Of a DNA stretch of 64,000 bases, positions 36,772 through 46,742 are shown piece after piece. The DNA is from an uncultured Rhodospirillales bacterium (lineage in GTDB: Bacteria; Pseudomonadota; Alphaproteobacteria; Acetobacterales; Acetobacteraceae). The stretch is taken from assembly GCA_903928895.1 (NCBI GenBank), contig CAIYSR010000029.1, positions 1 through 64,000 of the forward strand. The letters are read 5' to 3'. Made by a program: the position numbers and the translations under genes. Below the pieces are notes generated by a model. The model ran no database searches and was not told the origin of the DNA. It saw only the letters and a list, made by a program, of their open reading frames with translations. The stretch's first letter is position 1. Each line of letters starts with the position of its first letter.

Positions 36772-37674
36772 ATGACCGAGCAGACCGCGCATCTCAAGCG
36801 CCTCGAGGCCGAAAGCATCCACATCATCCGCGAGGTGGCGGCCGAGTGCCGCAATCCTGTGATGCTGTACTCCATCGGCAAGGATTCGACCGTCATGCTT
36901 CATCTGGCGATGAAGGCGTTCTATCCGTCCAAACCGCCGTTTCCTCTCCTGCATATCGATACCAAGTGGAAATTCCGCGACATGATCGCCTTCCGCGAGG
37001 AGACGGCGGCGCGGCTCGGGGTTAAACTGATCCGATATACCAACGAAGAAGCCCGTGCCCAGGGCGTCAACCCGTTCGAGCACGGCGCCTACTACACCCA
37101 CGCCATGAAGACCCTGGCCCTCAAGGCAGCGCTGACCGAGGGTGGCTACGACGCGGCCTTCGGTGGCGCCCGGCGCGACGAGGAGAAATCCCGCGCCAAG
37201 GAGCGGGTGTTCTCCTTCCGCACCGCGACCCACGAATGGGACCCCAAAAACCAGCGCCCCGAGTTCTGGCGCCTCTACAACGGCCGGGTGAACAAGGGCG
37301 AATCGGTGCGCGCCTTCCCGCTGTCGAACTGGACCGAGCTCGATATCTGGACCTACATCATGCTCGAAGGGCTCCCGGTGGTACCGCTCTATTTCGCAGC
37401 CCCACGCCCCACCGTGATGCGTGACGGCACCATCCTGGTGGTCGATGACGACCGCATGCAGTTCCTTCCGGGCGAGACGACGCAGATGCGCCGGGTCCGC
37501 TTCCGCTCGCTCGGCTGCTGGCCGCTGTCGGGTGCGGTCGAGAGCGAGGCGTTGTCGCTGGAGGACATCGTGGCCGAAATGCTGGCGACCCGGACCAGCG
37601 AGCGCGGCGGGCGCCTGATCGACAAGGACGCGTCGGACTCAATGGAGAAGAAAAAGCGCGAGGGATATTTCTGA
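36772..37674 (+). CDS. cysD: Sulfate adenylyltransferase subunit 2
   Basis: This 300-residue protein is the catalytic subunit of ATP sulfurylase, forming adenosine 5'-phosphosulfate from ATP and sulfate with energy from CysN GTP hydrolysis. The PP-loop is [49 protein letters not shown] and [12 protein letters not shown] are family signatures. The C-terminus with [17 protein letters not shown] is typical. Its stop overlaps the start of cysNC (TGATG). The pair is placed after hldE rather than with cysteine-biosynthetic genes. Confidence 0.98.
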   Translation: MTEQTAHLKRLEAESIHIIREVAAECRNPVMLYSIGKDSTVMLHLAMKAFYPSKPPFPLLHIDTKWKFRDMIAFREETAARLGVKLIRYTNEEARAQGVNPFEHGAYYTHAMKTLALKAALTEGGYDAAFGGARRDEEKSRAKERVFSFRTATHEWDPKNQRPEFWRLYNGRVNKGESVRAFPLSNWTELDIWTYIMLEGLPVVPLYFAAPRPTVMRDGTILVVDDDRMQFLPGETTQMRRVRFRSLGCWPLSGAVESEALSLEDIVAEMLATRTSERGGRLIDKDASDSMEKKKREGYF

Positions 37675-39566
37675 TGACCACCGCCCTCCCCACCACCGAC
37701 CTCGCCGCCTTCCTCCGCCAGCAGGCCGAACTCGGCGAGCTGCGCTTCCTCACCTGCGGCAGCGTCGATGACGGCAAGTCCACCCTGATCGGCCGCCTGC
37801 TGCATGAAGCCGGCCAGATTCTCGACGACCAGCTCGCAACCCTGGAAAAGGACAGCCAGCGCCACGGCACCACCGGCGAGGATATCGATTTCGCCCTCCT
37901 GGTCGACGGGCTGGAGGCCGAGCGCGAGCAGGGCATCACCATCGACGTCGCCTACCGCTTCTTCACCACCGACAAGCGCCGCTTCATGGTCGCCGACACT
38001 CCCGGCCACGAGCAATACACCCGCAACATGGCCACCGGCGCCGCCAACGCCGATCTCGCCGTGCTGCTGGTCGATGCCCGCAACGGGCTGATGACGCAGA
38101 CCCGCCGCCACGCCTTCGTGGTCTCGCTGATGGGCATCCGCCACGTTGTGCTGGCGGTCAACAAAATCGACCTGGTCGATTTCTCCGAGGCCCGCTTCCA
38201 CGAAATCCACCGCGCCTTCGCCACCATGAGCGCCGGCCTCGGTTTCGTCTCCGCCACTGCCATCCCGATCTCGGCCCGCTTCGGCGACAACATCACCACC
38301 CGTTCGCCCCGCATGCCCTGGTATAAAGGACCGGCAATCCTCGACTATCTCGAAACCGTCGACATCGCCGACCCCACCGAGCGCCCGTTCCGCATGCCGG
38401 TACAATGGGTCAACCGGCCCGACCAGAGCTTCCGCGGCTACGCCGGCACGGTGGCGGCCGGGCGGATCGCGCCGGGCGAACGCATCTCCGTGGCCGGCTC
38501 CGGCGTCGGCGCCACGGTCAAACGCATCGTCACCATGGACGGCGACCGCGCCGCCGCCCACGCCGGCGATGCCATCACCCTGGTATTGGAAGAGGAGATC
38601 GACATCTCCCGCGGCGATGTCGTCACCACCGGCGCCCCGGTCGCGGTGACCGACCGGTTCGACGCCAATCTGGTGTGGCTCAGCGAAGCCCCGCTCTATC
38701 CGAGCCGCGGCTACCTGATGAAGCTCGGCACCGCCACCGTCGCCGCCACCGTCACCCGCATCCTCCACCGGGTGGACATCAACACCTACGAACACGTCAC
38801 CGCCGGCACGCTGCGCATGAACGACGTCGCCCATGTCACCCTCGCCCTCGGCGCCATGGTCGCGGTCGAGACCTATGCGGCCGACCAGGATCTCGGCGGC
38901 TTCATCCTGATCGACCGGCTGACCAATTCCACCGTCGCCGTCGGCATGGTCACCCTGGTGTCCGACGCCGCCGGCGGCGTGGTGTGGCAAAAGCAGGAAG
39001 TCGACAAACGCGCCCGCGCCGGCATGAAGCAGCAGCACCCCGCCACCGTGTGGTTCACCGGCCTGTCCGGCGCCGGCAAGTCGACCATCGCCAATCTGGT
39101 GGAGCAAAAGCTGCACGCCCTCGGCCGCCACACCTTCACGCTCGACGGCGACAACGTGCGCCATGGCCTGAACCGCGATCTCGGCTTCACCGAATCCGAC
39201 CGCATCGAGAACATCCGCCGTGCCGCCGAGGCCGCCAAGCTGATGGTGGAGGCCGGGCTGATCGTTCTGGTCAGCTTCATCTCACCCTATCGCGGCGACC
39301 GCGACGCCGCCCGCGCGCTGCACGGGCCGGGCGAATTCCTCGAAGTCTTCGTCGACACCCCGGTGGACGAGTGCCGGCGGCGCGACCCCAAAGGCCTCTA
39401 CAAGCGCGCCGACGCCGGGCTGATCCCCAACTTCACCGGCGTCTCCGCCCCCTACGAGGCGCCGGAAAACCCGGAAATCCGTCTCGACACCACCTCCGCC
39501 CCGGCCGACCAACTGGCCGAGCGCGTGGTGGAGGAGCTGCGCGCCCGCGGCCTGTTCGCGGGCTGA
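37674..39566 (+). CDS. cysNC: Fused sulfate adenylyltransferase subunit 1 / APS kinase
   Basis: This 630-residue fusion joins the GTPase subunit of ATP sulfurylase (about 1-435) with adenylylsulfate kinase (about 445-630). The GTPase half has GSVDDGKSTLIGRLL, DTPGHEQYTRNM and the guanine motif NKIDL. The kinase half has its own P-loop GLSGAGKST at 463-471 and the APS-kinase segment DGDNVRHGLNRDLGF. Together with CysD it converts sulfate to PAPS, used for reduction or for sulfation of glycans. No PAPS reductase or sulfotransferase is in the window, so the destination is open. A hairpin element starts five bases after the stop. Confidence 0.97.
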   Translation: MTTALPTTDLAAFLRQQAELGELRFLTCGSVDDGKSTLIGRLLHEAGQILDDQLATLEKDSQRHGTTGEDIDFALLVDGLEAEREQGITIDVAYRFFTTDKRRFMVADTPGHEQYTRNMATGAANADLAVLLVDARNGLMTQTRRHAFVVSLMGIRHVVLAVNKIDLVDFSEARFHEIHRAFATMSAGLGFVSATAIPISARFGDNITTRSPRMPWYKGPAILDYLETVDIADPTERPFRMPVQWVNRPDQSFRGYAGTVAAGRIAPGERISVAGSGVGATVKRIVTMDGDRAAAHAGDAITLVLEEEIDISRGDVVTTGAPVAVTDRFDANLVWLSEAPLYPSRGYLMKLGTATVAATVTRILHRVDINTYEHVTAGTLRMNDVAHVTLALGAMVAVETYAADQDLGGFILIDRLTNSTVAVGMVTLVSDAAGGVVWQKQEVDKRARAGMKQQHPATVWFTGLSGAGKSTIANLVEQKLHALGRHTFTLDGDNVRHGLNRDLGFTESDRIENIRRAAEAAKLMVEAGLIVLVSFISPYRGDRDAARALHGPGEFLEVFVDTPVDECRRRDPKGLYKRADAGLIPNFTGVSAPYEAPENPEIRLDTTSAPADQLAERVVEELRARGLFAG

Positions 39567-39570
39567 AAGG

Positions 39571-39615
39571 AAGGAAGCGTTTCTTTTTTTGAAAAAAAAG
39601 AAACAAAAAAACTTC
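39571..39615 (+). repeat. U-run/A-run hairpin element after cysNC (copy A)
   Basis: Directly after the cysNC stop come GGAAGCG, then GTTTC plus T7, a single base, A8 plus GAAAC, then A7 and CTTC. The arms 39579-39590 and 39592-39604 pair. Compared with copy B the outer stem pair is T-A in place of C-G, a compensatory change. Orientation follows the cysNC transcript. Confidence 0.75.
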
Positions 39616-39656
39616 ACTCCTGGCTTCGCCGCGGAAGAAACGACCGACTCCAGCGG

Positions 39657-39700
39657 ATAAAAGTTTTTTGCTTCTTTTTTTCCAAAAAAGAAGCGCTTCC
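39657..39700 (-). repeat. U-run/A-run hairpin element after the peroxiredoxin gene (copy B)
   Basis: Read on the minus strand, 13 bases after the peroxiredoxin stop, this is GGAAGCG, then CTTC plus T6, loop GG, A7 plus GAAGC, then A6 and CTTTT. Arms are 39670-39681 and 39684-39694. It faces copy A across about 40 bases between two convergent genes. Confidence 0.75.
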
Positions 39701-39713
39701 CTGCCGTTTTGTC

Positions 39714-40199
39714 TCAGAGCGCGGCCAGCACCGCCTCGGCGCGGCTCACGTCGAAGCCACCCGGGGCTTCCACCGCCAGATGCGTCACCTTGCCGTCCTG
39801 CGCCACCAGGGCGAAACGCTGCGCCCGCACGCCCATGTTGCGCGGCACCAGGTCAAGCTCCAAGCCCATCGCCTTGGTCAGCGCGGCCGAGCCGTCGGCC
39901 AGCATGGTGATACCCTCGCCCACGCCCTGATCCTTGCCCCACGCGCCCATGACGAACGCGTCGTTGACCGACATGCACACCACTTCGTCAGCGCCCTTGG
40001 CCTTCAAGGCCTCCAGGTTCTGCACGAAACCGGGCAAATGCTTGGCACTGCACGTCGGCGTGAACGCGCCGGGCACGGCGAACAGCACGACTTTCTTGCC
40101 CTTGAAGATGTCGTCGGTCGAGACCTCCTTCGGCCCCTCGGCGGTCGCCTTCATCAGCTTCATCGACGGGATGGCGTCGCCAACCTTGATCTGGCTCAT
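39714..40199 (-). CDS. Peroxiredoxin, Prx5-type
   Basis: This 161-residue thiol peroxidase belongs to the Prx5 (AhpE-unrelated, type II) group. It reduces hydroperoxides in the cytoplasm. The peroxidatic cysteine lies in PGAFTPTCSAKHLPGF, near residue 50. The Arg needed for catalysis is in RNMGVRAQRFALV. No second (resolving) cysteine stands at a standard position, although Cys74 or so in EVVCMSV is a candidate. The glutaredoxin fusion seen in some bacteria is absent. It is divergent from yqgE across about 150 bases. Confidence 0.95.
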   Translation of the reverse strand: MSQIKVGDAIPSMKLMKATAEGPKEVSTDDIFKGKKVVLFAVPGAFTPTCSAKHLPGFVQNLEALKAKGADEVVCMSVNDAFVMGAWGKDQGVGEGITMLADGSAALTKAMGLELDLVPRNMGVRAQRFALVAQDGKVTHLAVEAPGGFDVSRAEAVLAAL

Positions 40200-40353
40200 C
40201 TGGTATTGTTCCTCGGTTGCTCCGGCCGGCCGACCCGCCCGGGGATGGGATTGAGACGATGGTGGTTAAGTAGCCGCGCCCGGGACGGGAGTCACGCGCA
40301 CGGTTCCAAAGGCAACGCTTGCGCGCGGCCCGAACACGGACAAGATAGGCACC

Positions 40354-40971
40354 ATGTCCCGAAAAACGACCCCCCGCTCCTCCAAGTTCCCGCCCCTCCC
40401 GCCGGTCGACCCGAAGGAGACCTCGCTCGCCGGCCAGGTGCTGATCGCGATGCCGAGCATGAACGACCCGCGCTTCGCCCAGTCGGTGATCTATGTCTGC
40501 GCCCACTCGCGCGAGGGGGCGATGGGCATCGTCGTCAACCGCCCGCTGGCCAAGCCCAGTTTCCCTGACCTGCTCAAGCAGTTGAAGATCGAGCCAAACC
40601 CGCCCGCGCGCGCCATCCGCCTGTGCAGCGGCGGTCCGGTCGAGAACGCGCGCGGCTTCGTGCTGCACACCGCGGACTGGACCGATGACGCCAGTCTCAA
40701 GGTGGATGGCAAGCTTGCCCTCACCGCCAGCCTCGATATCCTCAAAGCCATCGCCGAAGGCGGCGGCCCGAAGGACGGTATCCTCGCCCTCGGCTATGCC
40801 GGCTGGGGCCCCGGCCAGCTCGACAGCGAGATCCAGCAGAACGCCTGGCTTTCGGCGCCAGCCGATATGGAGGTGATTTTCGATGCCGATCATGCCACCA
40901 AGTGGAAACGCGCGCTGAGCGTGCTGCGGGTCGATCCGCTCATGCTGTCCGGTGTCGCCGGCCGTGCCTGA
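40354..40971 (+). CDS. yqgE: YqgE/AlgH family protein
   Basis: This 205-residue protein belongs to the UPF0301 (DUF179) family. Diagnostic segments are LIAMPSMNDPRFAQSVIYVCAHSREGAMGIVVNRPL, CSGGPVENARGFVLHT and ALGYAGWGPGQLDSEI. In Pseudomonas the homologue AlgH was linked to alginate regulation, but the biochemical role remains unclear. The N-terminal extension of about 20 polar residues is not conserved. It is monocistronic, divergent from the peroxiredoxin gene, and followed by the transporter operon after 52 bases. Confidence 0.94.
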   Translation: MSRKTTPRSSKFPPLPPVDPKETSLAGQVLIAMPSMNDPRFAQSVIYVCAHSREGAMGIVVNRPLAKPSFPDLLKQLKIEPNPPARAIRLCSGGPVENARGFVLHTADWTDDASLKVDGKLALTASLDILKAIAEGGGPKDGILALGYAGWGPGQLDSEIQQNAWLSAPADMEVIFDADHATKWKRALSVLRVDPLMLSGVAGRA

Positions 40972-41023
40972 CGGGCTATGATGAATAATTGTTATATCAA
41001 ATAATAAAATGGGGGAGGATCGC

Positions 41024-42184
41024 ATGATCCGTCGCACTATCCTGGCCGCCACGCTCGCCGCACTGGCACTGCCCGCATCGGCCCAGCAGACCATGAAAAT
41101 CGGTCTGATCCTGCCGATGACCGGACCGTCGCAGTCCACCGGCAAACAGATCGACGCCGCCGTGAAACTCTACATCGCCCAGCACGGCGACACCGTGGCC
41201 GGACGCAAGATCGAGATCATCCTGCGCGATGATGCTGGCGTCGCCGACACCACCAAACGCCTCGCACAGGAGCTGATCGTGCGCGACAAGGTGGCCGCCC
41301 TCGCCGGCTTCGGGCTCACCCCCCTGGCCATGGCCACCGCGCCGCTGGCCGCCCAGGCCAAGGTGCCGATGGTGGTGATGGCTGCCGCCACCTCCATCAT
41401 CACCGCGCAGAACCCTTATATCGTCCGCACCGCCCAGGTCCTGCCGCAGCCCGCCGCCGCGATGGCGCAATGGGCGGCCGAGAACGGCATCAAATCCGCC
41501 GTCACCCTGGTGACCGACTACGGCCCCGGCCTCGACGCCGAGACCTGGTTCACCCGCAAACTGAAGGAAGGCGGCGGCGAGGTCACCGCGAGCCTGCGCG
41601 TGCCGCTGGCCAGCCCCGATTTCGCCCCCTTCCTGCAACGCGCCGCGGACGCCAAGCCGCAGGCCGTGTTCGCCTTCGTGCCGTCCGGCCAGGGCGCGGC
41701 GCTCGCCAAGCAGTTCGCCGAGCGCGGCCTCGACAAGTCCGGCATCCGCTTCATCGCCACCGGCGACGTCACCGACGACGACCAGCTCAACGGCATGGGT
41801 GACGTCGTGCTCGGCGTGGTCAATGCCGGCCCCTATTCGGCGGCGCATCCCTCGGCGGTGAACAAGGCCTTCGTGAGCGCCTTCACGGCCGCCAACCCCG
41901 GCATGCGGCCCAATTTCATGGCCGTGTTCGGCTACGACGGCATGGAGCTGATCTACAAGGCCCTGACCAAGACCGAAGGCAACACCGACGGCACCGCCCT
42001 GGTCGAGGCGATGAAGGGCCTCTCCTGGGAAAGCCCCCGCGGCCCGATGATGATCGATCCGGAGACCCGCGATGTCGTCCACAACCTCTACATCCGCAAA
42101 GTCGAGCGCGTCGACGGCGAGCTCTACAACGTCGAGTTCGCCACCATCCCGATGATGAAGGACCCGGCCAAGGCGGCAAAGTAG
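41024..42184 (+). CDS. livK: Branched-chain amino-acid-type ABC transporter substrate-binding protein
   Basis: This 386-residue periplasmic protein begins with a signal peptide (MIRRTILAATLAALALPASA) cleaved before Gln21. The mature part is a Peripla_BP_6/LivK-type Venus flytrap: MKIGLILPMTGPSQSTGKQIDAAVKLY, the loop with AAATSIITAQNPYIVRT, and GYDGMELIYKAL. The true ligand could be an amino acid, an aromatic acid, urea or an amide; sequence does not decide. ATG 41024 follows a strong ribosome binding site GGGGGAGGA. The upstream 50 bases are AT-rich (TTGTTATATCAAATAATAAAATG) and probably hold the promoter of the five-gene operon. Confidence 0.93.
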   Translation: MIRRTILAATLAALALPASAQQTMKIGLILPMTGPSQSTGKQIDAAVKLYIAQHGDTVAGRKIEIILRDDAGVADTTKRLAQELIVRDKVAALAGFGLTPLAMATAPLAAQAKVPMVVMAAATSIITAQNPYIVRTAQVLPQPAAAMAQWAAENGIKSAVTLVTDYGPGLDAETWFTRKLKEGGGEVTASLRVPLASPDFAPFLQRAADAKPQAVFAFVPSGQGAALAKQFAERGLDKSGIRFIATGDVTDDDQLNGMGDVVLGVVNAGPYSAAHPSAVNKAFVSAFTAANPGMRPNFMAVFGYDGMELIYKALTKTEGNTDGTALVEAMKGLSWESPRGPMMIDPETRDVVHNLYIRKVERVDGELYNVEFATIPMMKDPAKAAK

Positions 42185-42194
42185 AGCCGCCGGC

Positions 42195-43055
42195 TTGCTG
42201 ACCATCCTGTTCGACGGCGTGGCCTACGGGATGATCCTGTTCGTCCTCGCCGTCGGCCTGTCCGTCACCCTCGGGCTGATGAACGTCATCAACCTTGCCC
42301 ACGGCGCCTTCGCCATGGCCGGCGGCTATATCGGCGTCGTGCTGGTCAACCGCCTCGGGGTGCCCTACCTCGCCGCCCTGCCGCTGGTCGCGCTGGCGAG
42401 CGCGCTGCTCGGTGTCCTGCTGGAACGGACGCTCTACGCCCATGTCTACGGCAAGAGCCATCTCGACCAGGTCCTGTTCACCATCGGGCTGGTGTTCATG
42501 GCCTCCTCCGCGGTCTCCTTCCTGCTCGGTTCGCAGCAGGTTTTCATCGAGCTGCCCGGTTTCCTGCGCCAGCGCTTCAGCCTGTTCGGGGTCTCGATGG
42601 GGGCCTACCGCCTGCTGGTGATCGCCATCTGCGGCGCCCTCGCCCTGGCTTTGCAGACGCTGCTGACCCGCACCCGCTTCGGCAGCCGGCTGCGCGCGGC
42701 GGTGGACGATCCGGTGGTGGCGCGCGGGCTGGGGATCGAGGTCGGGCGGATTTTCCTGCTCACCTTCGCCCTCGGCTCCGGCCTCGCCGGGCTCGGCGGC
42801 GCGCTGGGGGCGGAAATCCTCGGCCTCGACCCCACCTTTCCGCTCAAATTCATGGTCTATTTCCTCATCGTGGTCACCGTCGGCGGCGGCTCCAGCATCT
42901 CCGGCCCCTTCGTGGCGGCCCTGCTGCTCGGCGTGGCCGATGTCGCCGGCAAATACTATCTCCCCGCCGCCGGCGCCTTCGTCATCTACAGCGTGATGCT
43001 GGTGGTGCTGATCCTGCGGCCACAGGGGCTGTTCGCCCCCCGCTCCGCCCGATGA
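42195..43055 (+). CDS. livH: ABC transporter permease, LivH type
   Basis: This 286-residue inner-membrane permease has eight or so membrane segments. VTLGLMNVINLAHGAFAMAGGYIG is the LivH signature near the N-terminus, and GSGLAGLGGALGAEILGLDPTFPLKFMVYFLIVVTVGGGSS the C-terminal one. The likely start is TTG 42195, which gives the family's usual N-terminal segment; ATG 42231 is an alternative. It pairs with LivM, whose gene begins ten bases after it. Confidence 0.95.
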   Translation: MLTILFDGVAYGMILFVLAVGLSVTLGLMNVINLAHGAFAMAGGYIGVVLVNRLGVPYLAALPLVALASALLGVLLERTLYAHVYGKSHLDQVLFTIGLVFMASSAVSFLLGSQQVFIELPGFLRQRFSLFGVSMGAYRLLVIAICGALALALQTLLTRTRFGSRLRAAVDDPVVARGLGIEVGRIFLLTFALGSGLAGLGGALGAEILGLDPTFPLKFMVYFLIVVTVGGGSSISGPFVAALLLGVADVAGKYYLPAAGAFVIYSVMLVVLILRPQGLFAPRSAR

Positions 43056-43065
43056 TCGCCGCACG

Positions 43066-44039
43066 ATGACCCCTGCCCTCCAAGCTGGGGCCGCCCTGGC
43101 CGCGCTTGGCCGCTGGCGCTGGCCGGAACTGGTGTTCTGGGCGGCGGCGGGCGCGAGCTGGTTCCTGTGGCCGGACCAGCATCTGCTGCTCAACGAGGTC
43201 GCCATCCTCGGCCTGTTCGCGCTCTCGCTCGATCTGGTGCTCGGCTTCGGCGGCATCATCTCGCTCGGCCACGCCGCGTTTTTCGGCTGCGGCGCCTATG
43301 TTGCCGGCATCCTGGCCAGGGACGGCTACGGCGATCCGCTGTTCGGCCTGGCCGCAGCCGCCGCCGCCGCCGCGCTGCTTGGCTTCATCACCAGCTTCCT
43401 GGTTCTGCGCGGCACCGACCTCACCCGCCTGATGGTCACGCTGTCGGTCTCCCTCGTGCTGTTCGAGTTGGCCAACCGCCTGGCCTGGCTCACCGGCGGC
43501 GCCGACGGGCTGCAAGGCATGACGGTCGGCCCGCTGCTCGGCCGCTTCGCGTTCGATATCTTCGGCTCCGTCGCCTACGGCTACAGCCTGGCCGTGCTGT
43601 TCTTCCTGTTCCTGCTGGCGCGGCGGGTGATGCACTCGCCGTTCGGCCTCTCTGTTCGCGCGGCCAAGGGCAACGCCTTGCGCACCGCCGCCATCGGCAT
43701 CCCGGTCAACGGGCGGCTGGTGGCGATCTACACCATGGCCGCCGCCTATGCCGGGGTCGCCGGCGCCCTGCTGGCGCAAACCACCCAGTTCGTCTCGCTC
43801 GACGTCATCGCCTTCCACCGCTCGGCCGACGTGATGCTGACCCTGGTGCTCGGCGGCGTCGGCTATCTCTACGGCGGGCTGATCGGCGCCCTGCTGTTCA
43901 AATTCGCCCAATCCTGGCTGTCCGACCTGACGCCGGAATACTGGCAGTTCTGGATCGGCCTGGTCTTCGTACTGCTGGTCGTGATCGGCCGCGACCGCGT
44001 CTTCGGCTGGCCCGCCGCCCTGCTTCGCCGCCGCACCCC

Positions 44040-44043
<4 letters not shown>
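43066..44043 (+). CDS. livM: ABC transporter permease, LivM type
   Basis: This 325-residue permease has the LivM layout. LDLVLGFGGIISLGHAAFFGCGAYVAGIL is the N-terminal signature. The coupling segment reads SPFGLSVRAAKGNALRTAAIGIPVNGRLVAIYTMAAAYAGVAGALLAQTT. It forms the membrane channel with LivH. Its stop overlaps the ATG of the next ATPase gene (ATGA). Confidence 0.95.
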
Positions 44044-44796
<753 letters not shown>

Positions 44797-44804
<8 letters not shown>

Positions 44805-45507
44805 CCTGCTCGCGGTCGAAGCCCTGTCGGGCGGCTGGGGCGCCGCCTCGGTGCTGTCCGGCGTCTCCTTCCGTCTGGAGGAGGGGCAGTCCCTCGCCTT
44901 GCTCGGGCGCAACGGCATGGGCAAGACCACGATGCTCGCCGCCCTGCTCGGCATCGCCAGCCATGGCGGCGGCAGCATCCGCTTCGGCGGGCGGGACATC
45001 ACCCGCCTGCGGACGGAGGCACGGGCCCAGGCCGGCATCGGCTGGGTGCCGCAGGAGAGGAATATTTTCCGATCGCTGACGGTCGAGGAGAACCTCACCG
45101 CGGTCGCCCGGCCCGGCCGCTGGGACGTGGCGGCGGTGTGGGCGCTGTTTCCCCGCCTGCGCGAACGCCGCGCCAACATGGGCAACCAGCTCTCCGGCGG
45201 CGAGCAGCAGATGCTGGCGATCGGCCGCGCCCTGGTGCTCAACCCGCGCCTGCTGCTGCTCGACGAGCCCACCGAGGGCCTCGCACCGATCATCGTCGAG
45301 GAACTCCTCGCCGTGCTGCGCCGCCTGGTGCGCGACGAGGGCCTGTCCGCCATCATCGTCGAGCAGCACGCGCGCAAGGTGCTGGATGTGACCGATCGCG
45401 CCCTTATCCTGGAACGTGGCACCGTCGCGCACCAAGCCGCCAGCGCGACGCTGGCTGCCGATGGGCCGACGCTTGATCGCTATCTCGGGGTCGGCGCCAG
45501 CCAATAA
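44797..45507 (+). CDS. livF: ABC transporter ATP-binding protein, LivF type
   Basis: This 236-residue ATPase is the second nucleotide-binding subunit. Walker A is GRNGMGKTT, the signature LSGGEQQMLAIGRAL and Walker B LLLLDEPTEGLAP. GWVPQERNIFRSLTVEENL is the Q-loop region typical of LivF. PQERNIF is also common in urea/amide-type (UrtE-like) and LivF proteins, so substrate is not fixed by it. Its 3' end overlaps the convergent Hint gene by 28 bases. Confidence 0.95.
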
Positions 45508-46358
45508 CGGCAGTGCAGCCCGGGGTGCAGCGTCACCTCCAGCGTCGCCTCCGCCGCCCGCGGCGGCAGCAACAAGGTCGCCGCCCCATCGGTCCAGCGC
45601 CAGCCGGTGCCTTCCAGCGGCAGAAATCCGGAGCCGCACACCGGCCCACCGAGGTTGATGGCAATGCCGTCGAGGAGGATGCCGGTCACGCAGACCCCGA
45701 GTTCGCGGGTATCGCCCCCGGCCGGATCGGTGTCGGCCGGGGTGAAGCGGCGCGACCGCAGGATGACCGTGCCGGTGCCGGGCGGCAGGATGAACAGGCA
45801 GTCATCGATCCGCTCGGCCGCTGCCGCGCCGCACATCACTTCCAGCTCCGCCGCCTCGGTCAGGCGGTGGCCGGCCTCCTGCGCCACCGCAAGCAGGGCA
45901 GCATGCAGGCCATAGGCGGCGGCCCCATCGAGCCGGCCGGCAACCGGCACCGCCCCTGCCGGCGGCCAGCTCTCGGCCGGCAGCCCGTCGGCCATGAGCA
46001 GTTCATGGCGCTCCAGCACCACCCGCAAGCCGGCAACCGGCGGCCCGCGGGTGATCGTCGCGCCATTGACCAGCGCGCCGGCCGCGACCAGCACGCGGCG
46101 CCCGATCTCGTCCTCCAGTGCCACTCCATGGCCCGGGGCGAGCACCAGGTCGCGGATCGGCACGCCCGGTTCGAGCGCCCCCGCCGCGATGCGAACCGTC
46201 GCAGGCAGCGCCACCGCCTCGACCCGGACCACCGGCTTGAGCGCCGCGCCCTGGCCGGACAAGGTCAGCGCGAGGTCCCCCGGCGCGACCGTCTCGACCG
46301 CGACCTCGCCGCGCAGGGTGACCAGCAATGTTCCGGCGCTCAGGCCATGCGACATCAT
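45480..46358 (-). CDS. Hint-domain (Hedgehog/intein-like) protein
   Basis: This 292-residue protein has an N-terminal Hint_2-type domain: LSAGTLLVTLRGEVAVETVAPGDLALTLSG, then DLVLAPGHGVALEDEIGRRVLVAAGALVNGATI and HELLMADGLPAESW. Such proteins are abundant in Acetobacteraceae and relatives, often in secreted proteins, and their function is largely unknown. The first residue of the Hint fold here is not a clear Cys or Ser nucleophile, so self-splicing is doubtful. The C-terminal half (about 180-292) has a beta-rich character and no known family. I chose ATG 46358 (MMSHG); the adjacent ATG 46355 is possible. It follows a 77-residue protein gene after 20 bases in the same operon. Confidence 0.75.
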   Translation of the reverse strand: MMSHGLSAGTLLVTLRGEVAVETVAPGDLALTLSGQGAALKPVVRVEAVALPATVRIAAGALEPGVPIRDLVLAPGHGVALEDEIGRRVLVAAGALVNGATITRGPPVAGLRVVLERHELLMADGLPAESWPPAGAVPVAGRLDGAAAYGLHAALLAVAQEAGHRLTEAAELEVMCGAAAAERIDDCLFILPPGTGTVILRSRRFTPADTDPAGGDTRELGVCVTGILLDGIAINLGGPVCGSGFLPLEGTGWRWTDGAATLLLPPRAAEATLEVTLHPGLHCRYWLAPTPR

Positions 46359-46378
46359 CGGGCGGGCTTCCGTAGGGG

Positions 46379-46612
46379 TCAGCACAGCGGCGCGGTATGC
46401 ACGCGCTGGCCCGAGGTGGCAACGCAAAGGATGCGCCCCCCCTGGAGGCCCGAAACCATCATCAGGTCGCCGACCATGAGCATGTCGGAAGCGGCGTCGA
46501 AAAACCCGGGATGGGTGACGTCGTCGAGCCGGCCGGCGCCGGCGCGATAGTGCCACAGGGTGAAGCCCTGGGCGTAGGACAGGACGGAAAGATTGCGGAT
46601 GGCGAAGGGCAT
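46379..46612 (-). CDS. Small conserved protein upstream of Hint gene
   Basis: This 77-residue protein begins MPFAIRNLSVLSYAQGFTLWHYRAG and ends GGRILCVATSGQRVHTAP. The segment HPGFFDAASDMLMVGDLMMVSG resembles a small protein I associate with acetobacterial Hint and tail-fibre-like loci, but I cannot name a family. It carries no signal peptide. Ribosome binding site GCAGGAG lies about nine bases upstream. It is preceded by a leader with a terminator-like hairpin and a good promoter, so its expression may be attenuated. Confidence 0.75.
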   Translation of the reverse strand: MPFAIRNLSVLSYAQGFTLWHYRAGAGRLDDVTHPGFFDAASDMLMVGDLMMVSGLQGGRILCVATSGQRVHTAPLC

Positions 46613-46643
46613 GGCAGGGCTCCTGCGGTCAGGTGGGGGGGTG

Positions 46644-46686
46644 AAAAAGGCGAAAGGCCACCTCCGTATGTCGGGGGCGGCCTTTC
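46644..46686 (-). promoter_or_regulatory. Leader hairpin upstream of the small protein/Hint operon
   Basis: On the minus strand GAAAGGCC (46686-46679) and GGCCTTTC (46659-46652) pair around a 19-base loop, followed by GCC and five Ts. This is a terminator-like structure inside the 5' leader, between the promoter at about 46.75 kb and the first gene of the operon. It could act as an attenuator, or end a short leader RNA. The protein-coding genes begin 30 bases further on. Confidence 0.6.
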
Positions 46687-46742
46687 AAGTTGGGTCGGCG
46701 GAGGAAGATGCCGCCGGCGGGTCTGTCTCCACCGGCCGTCAT

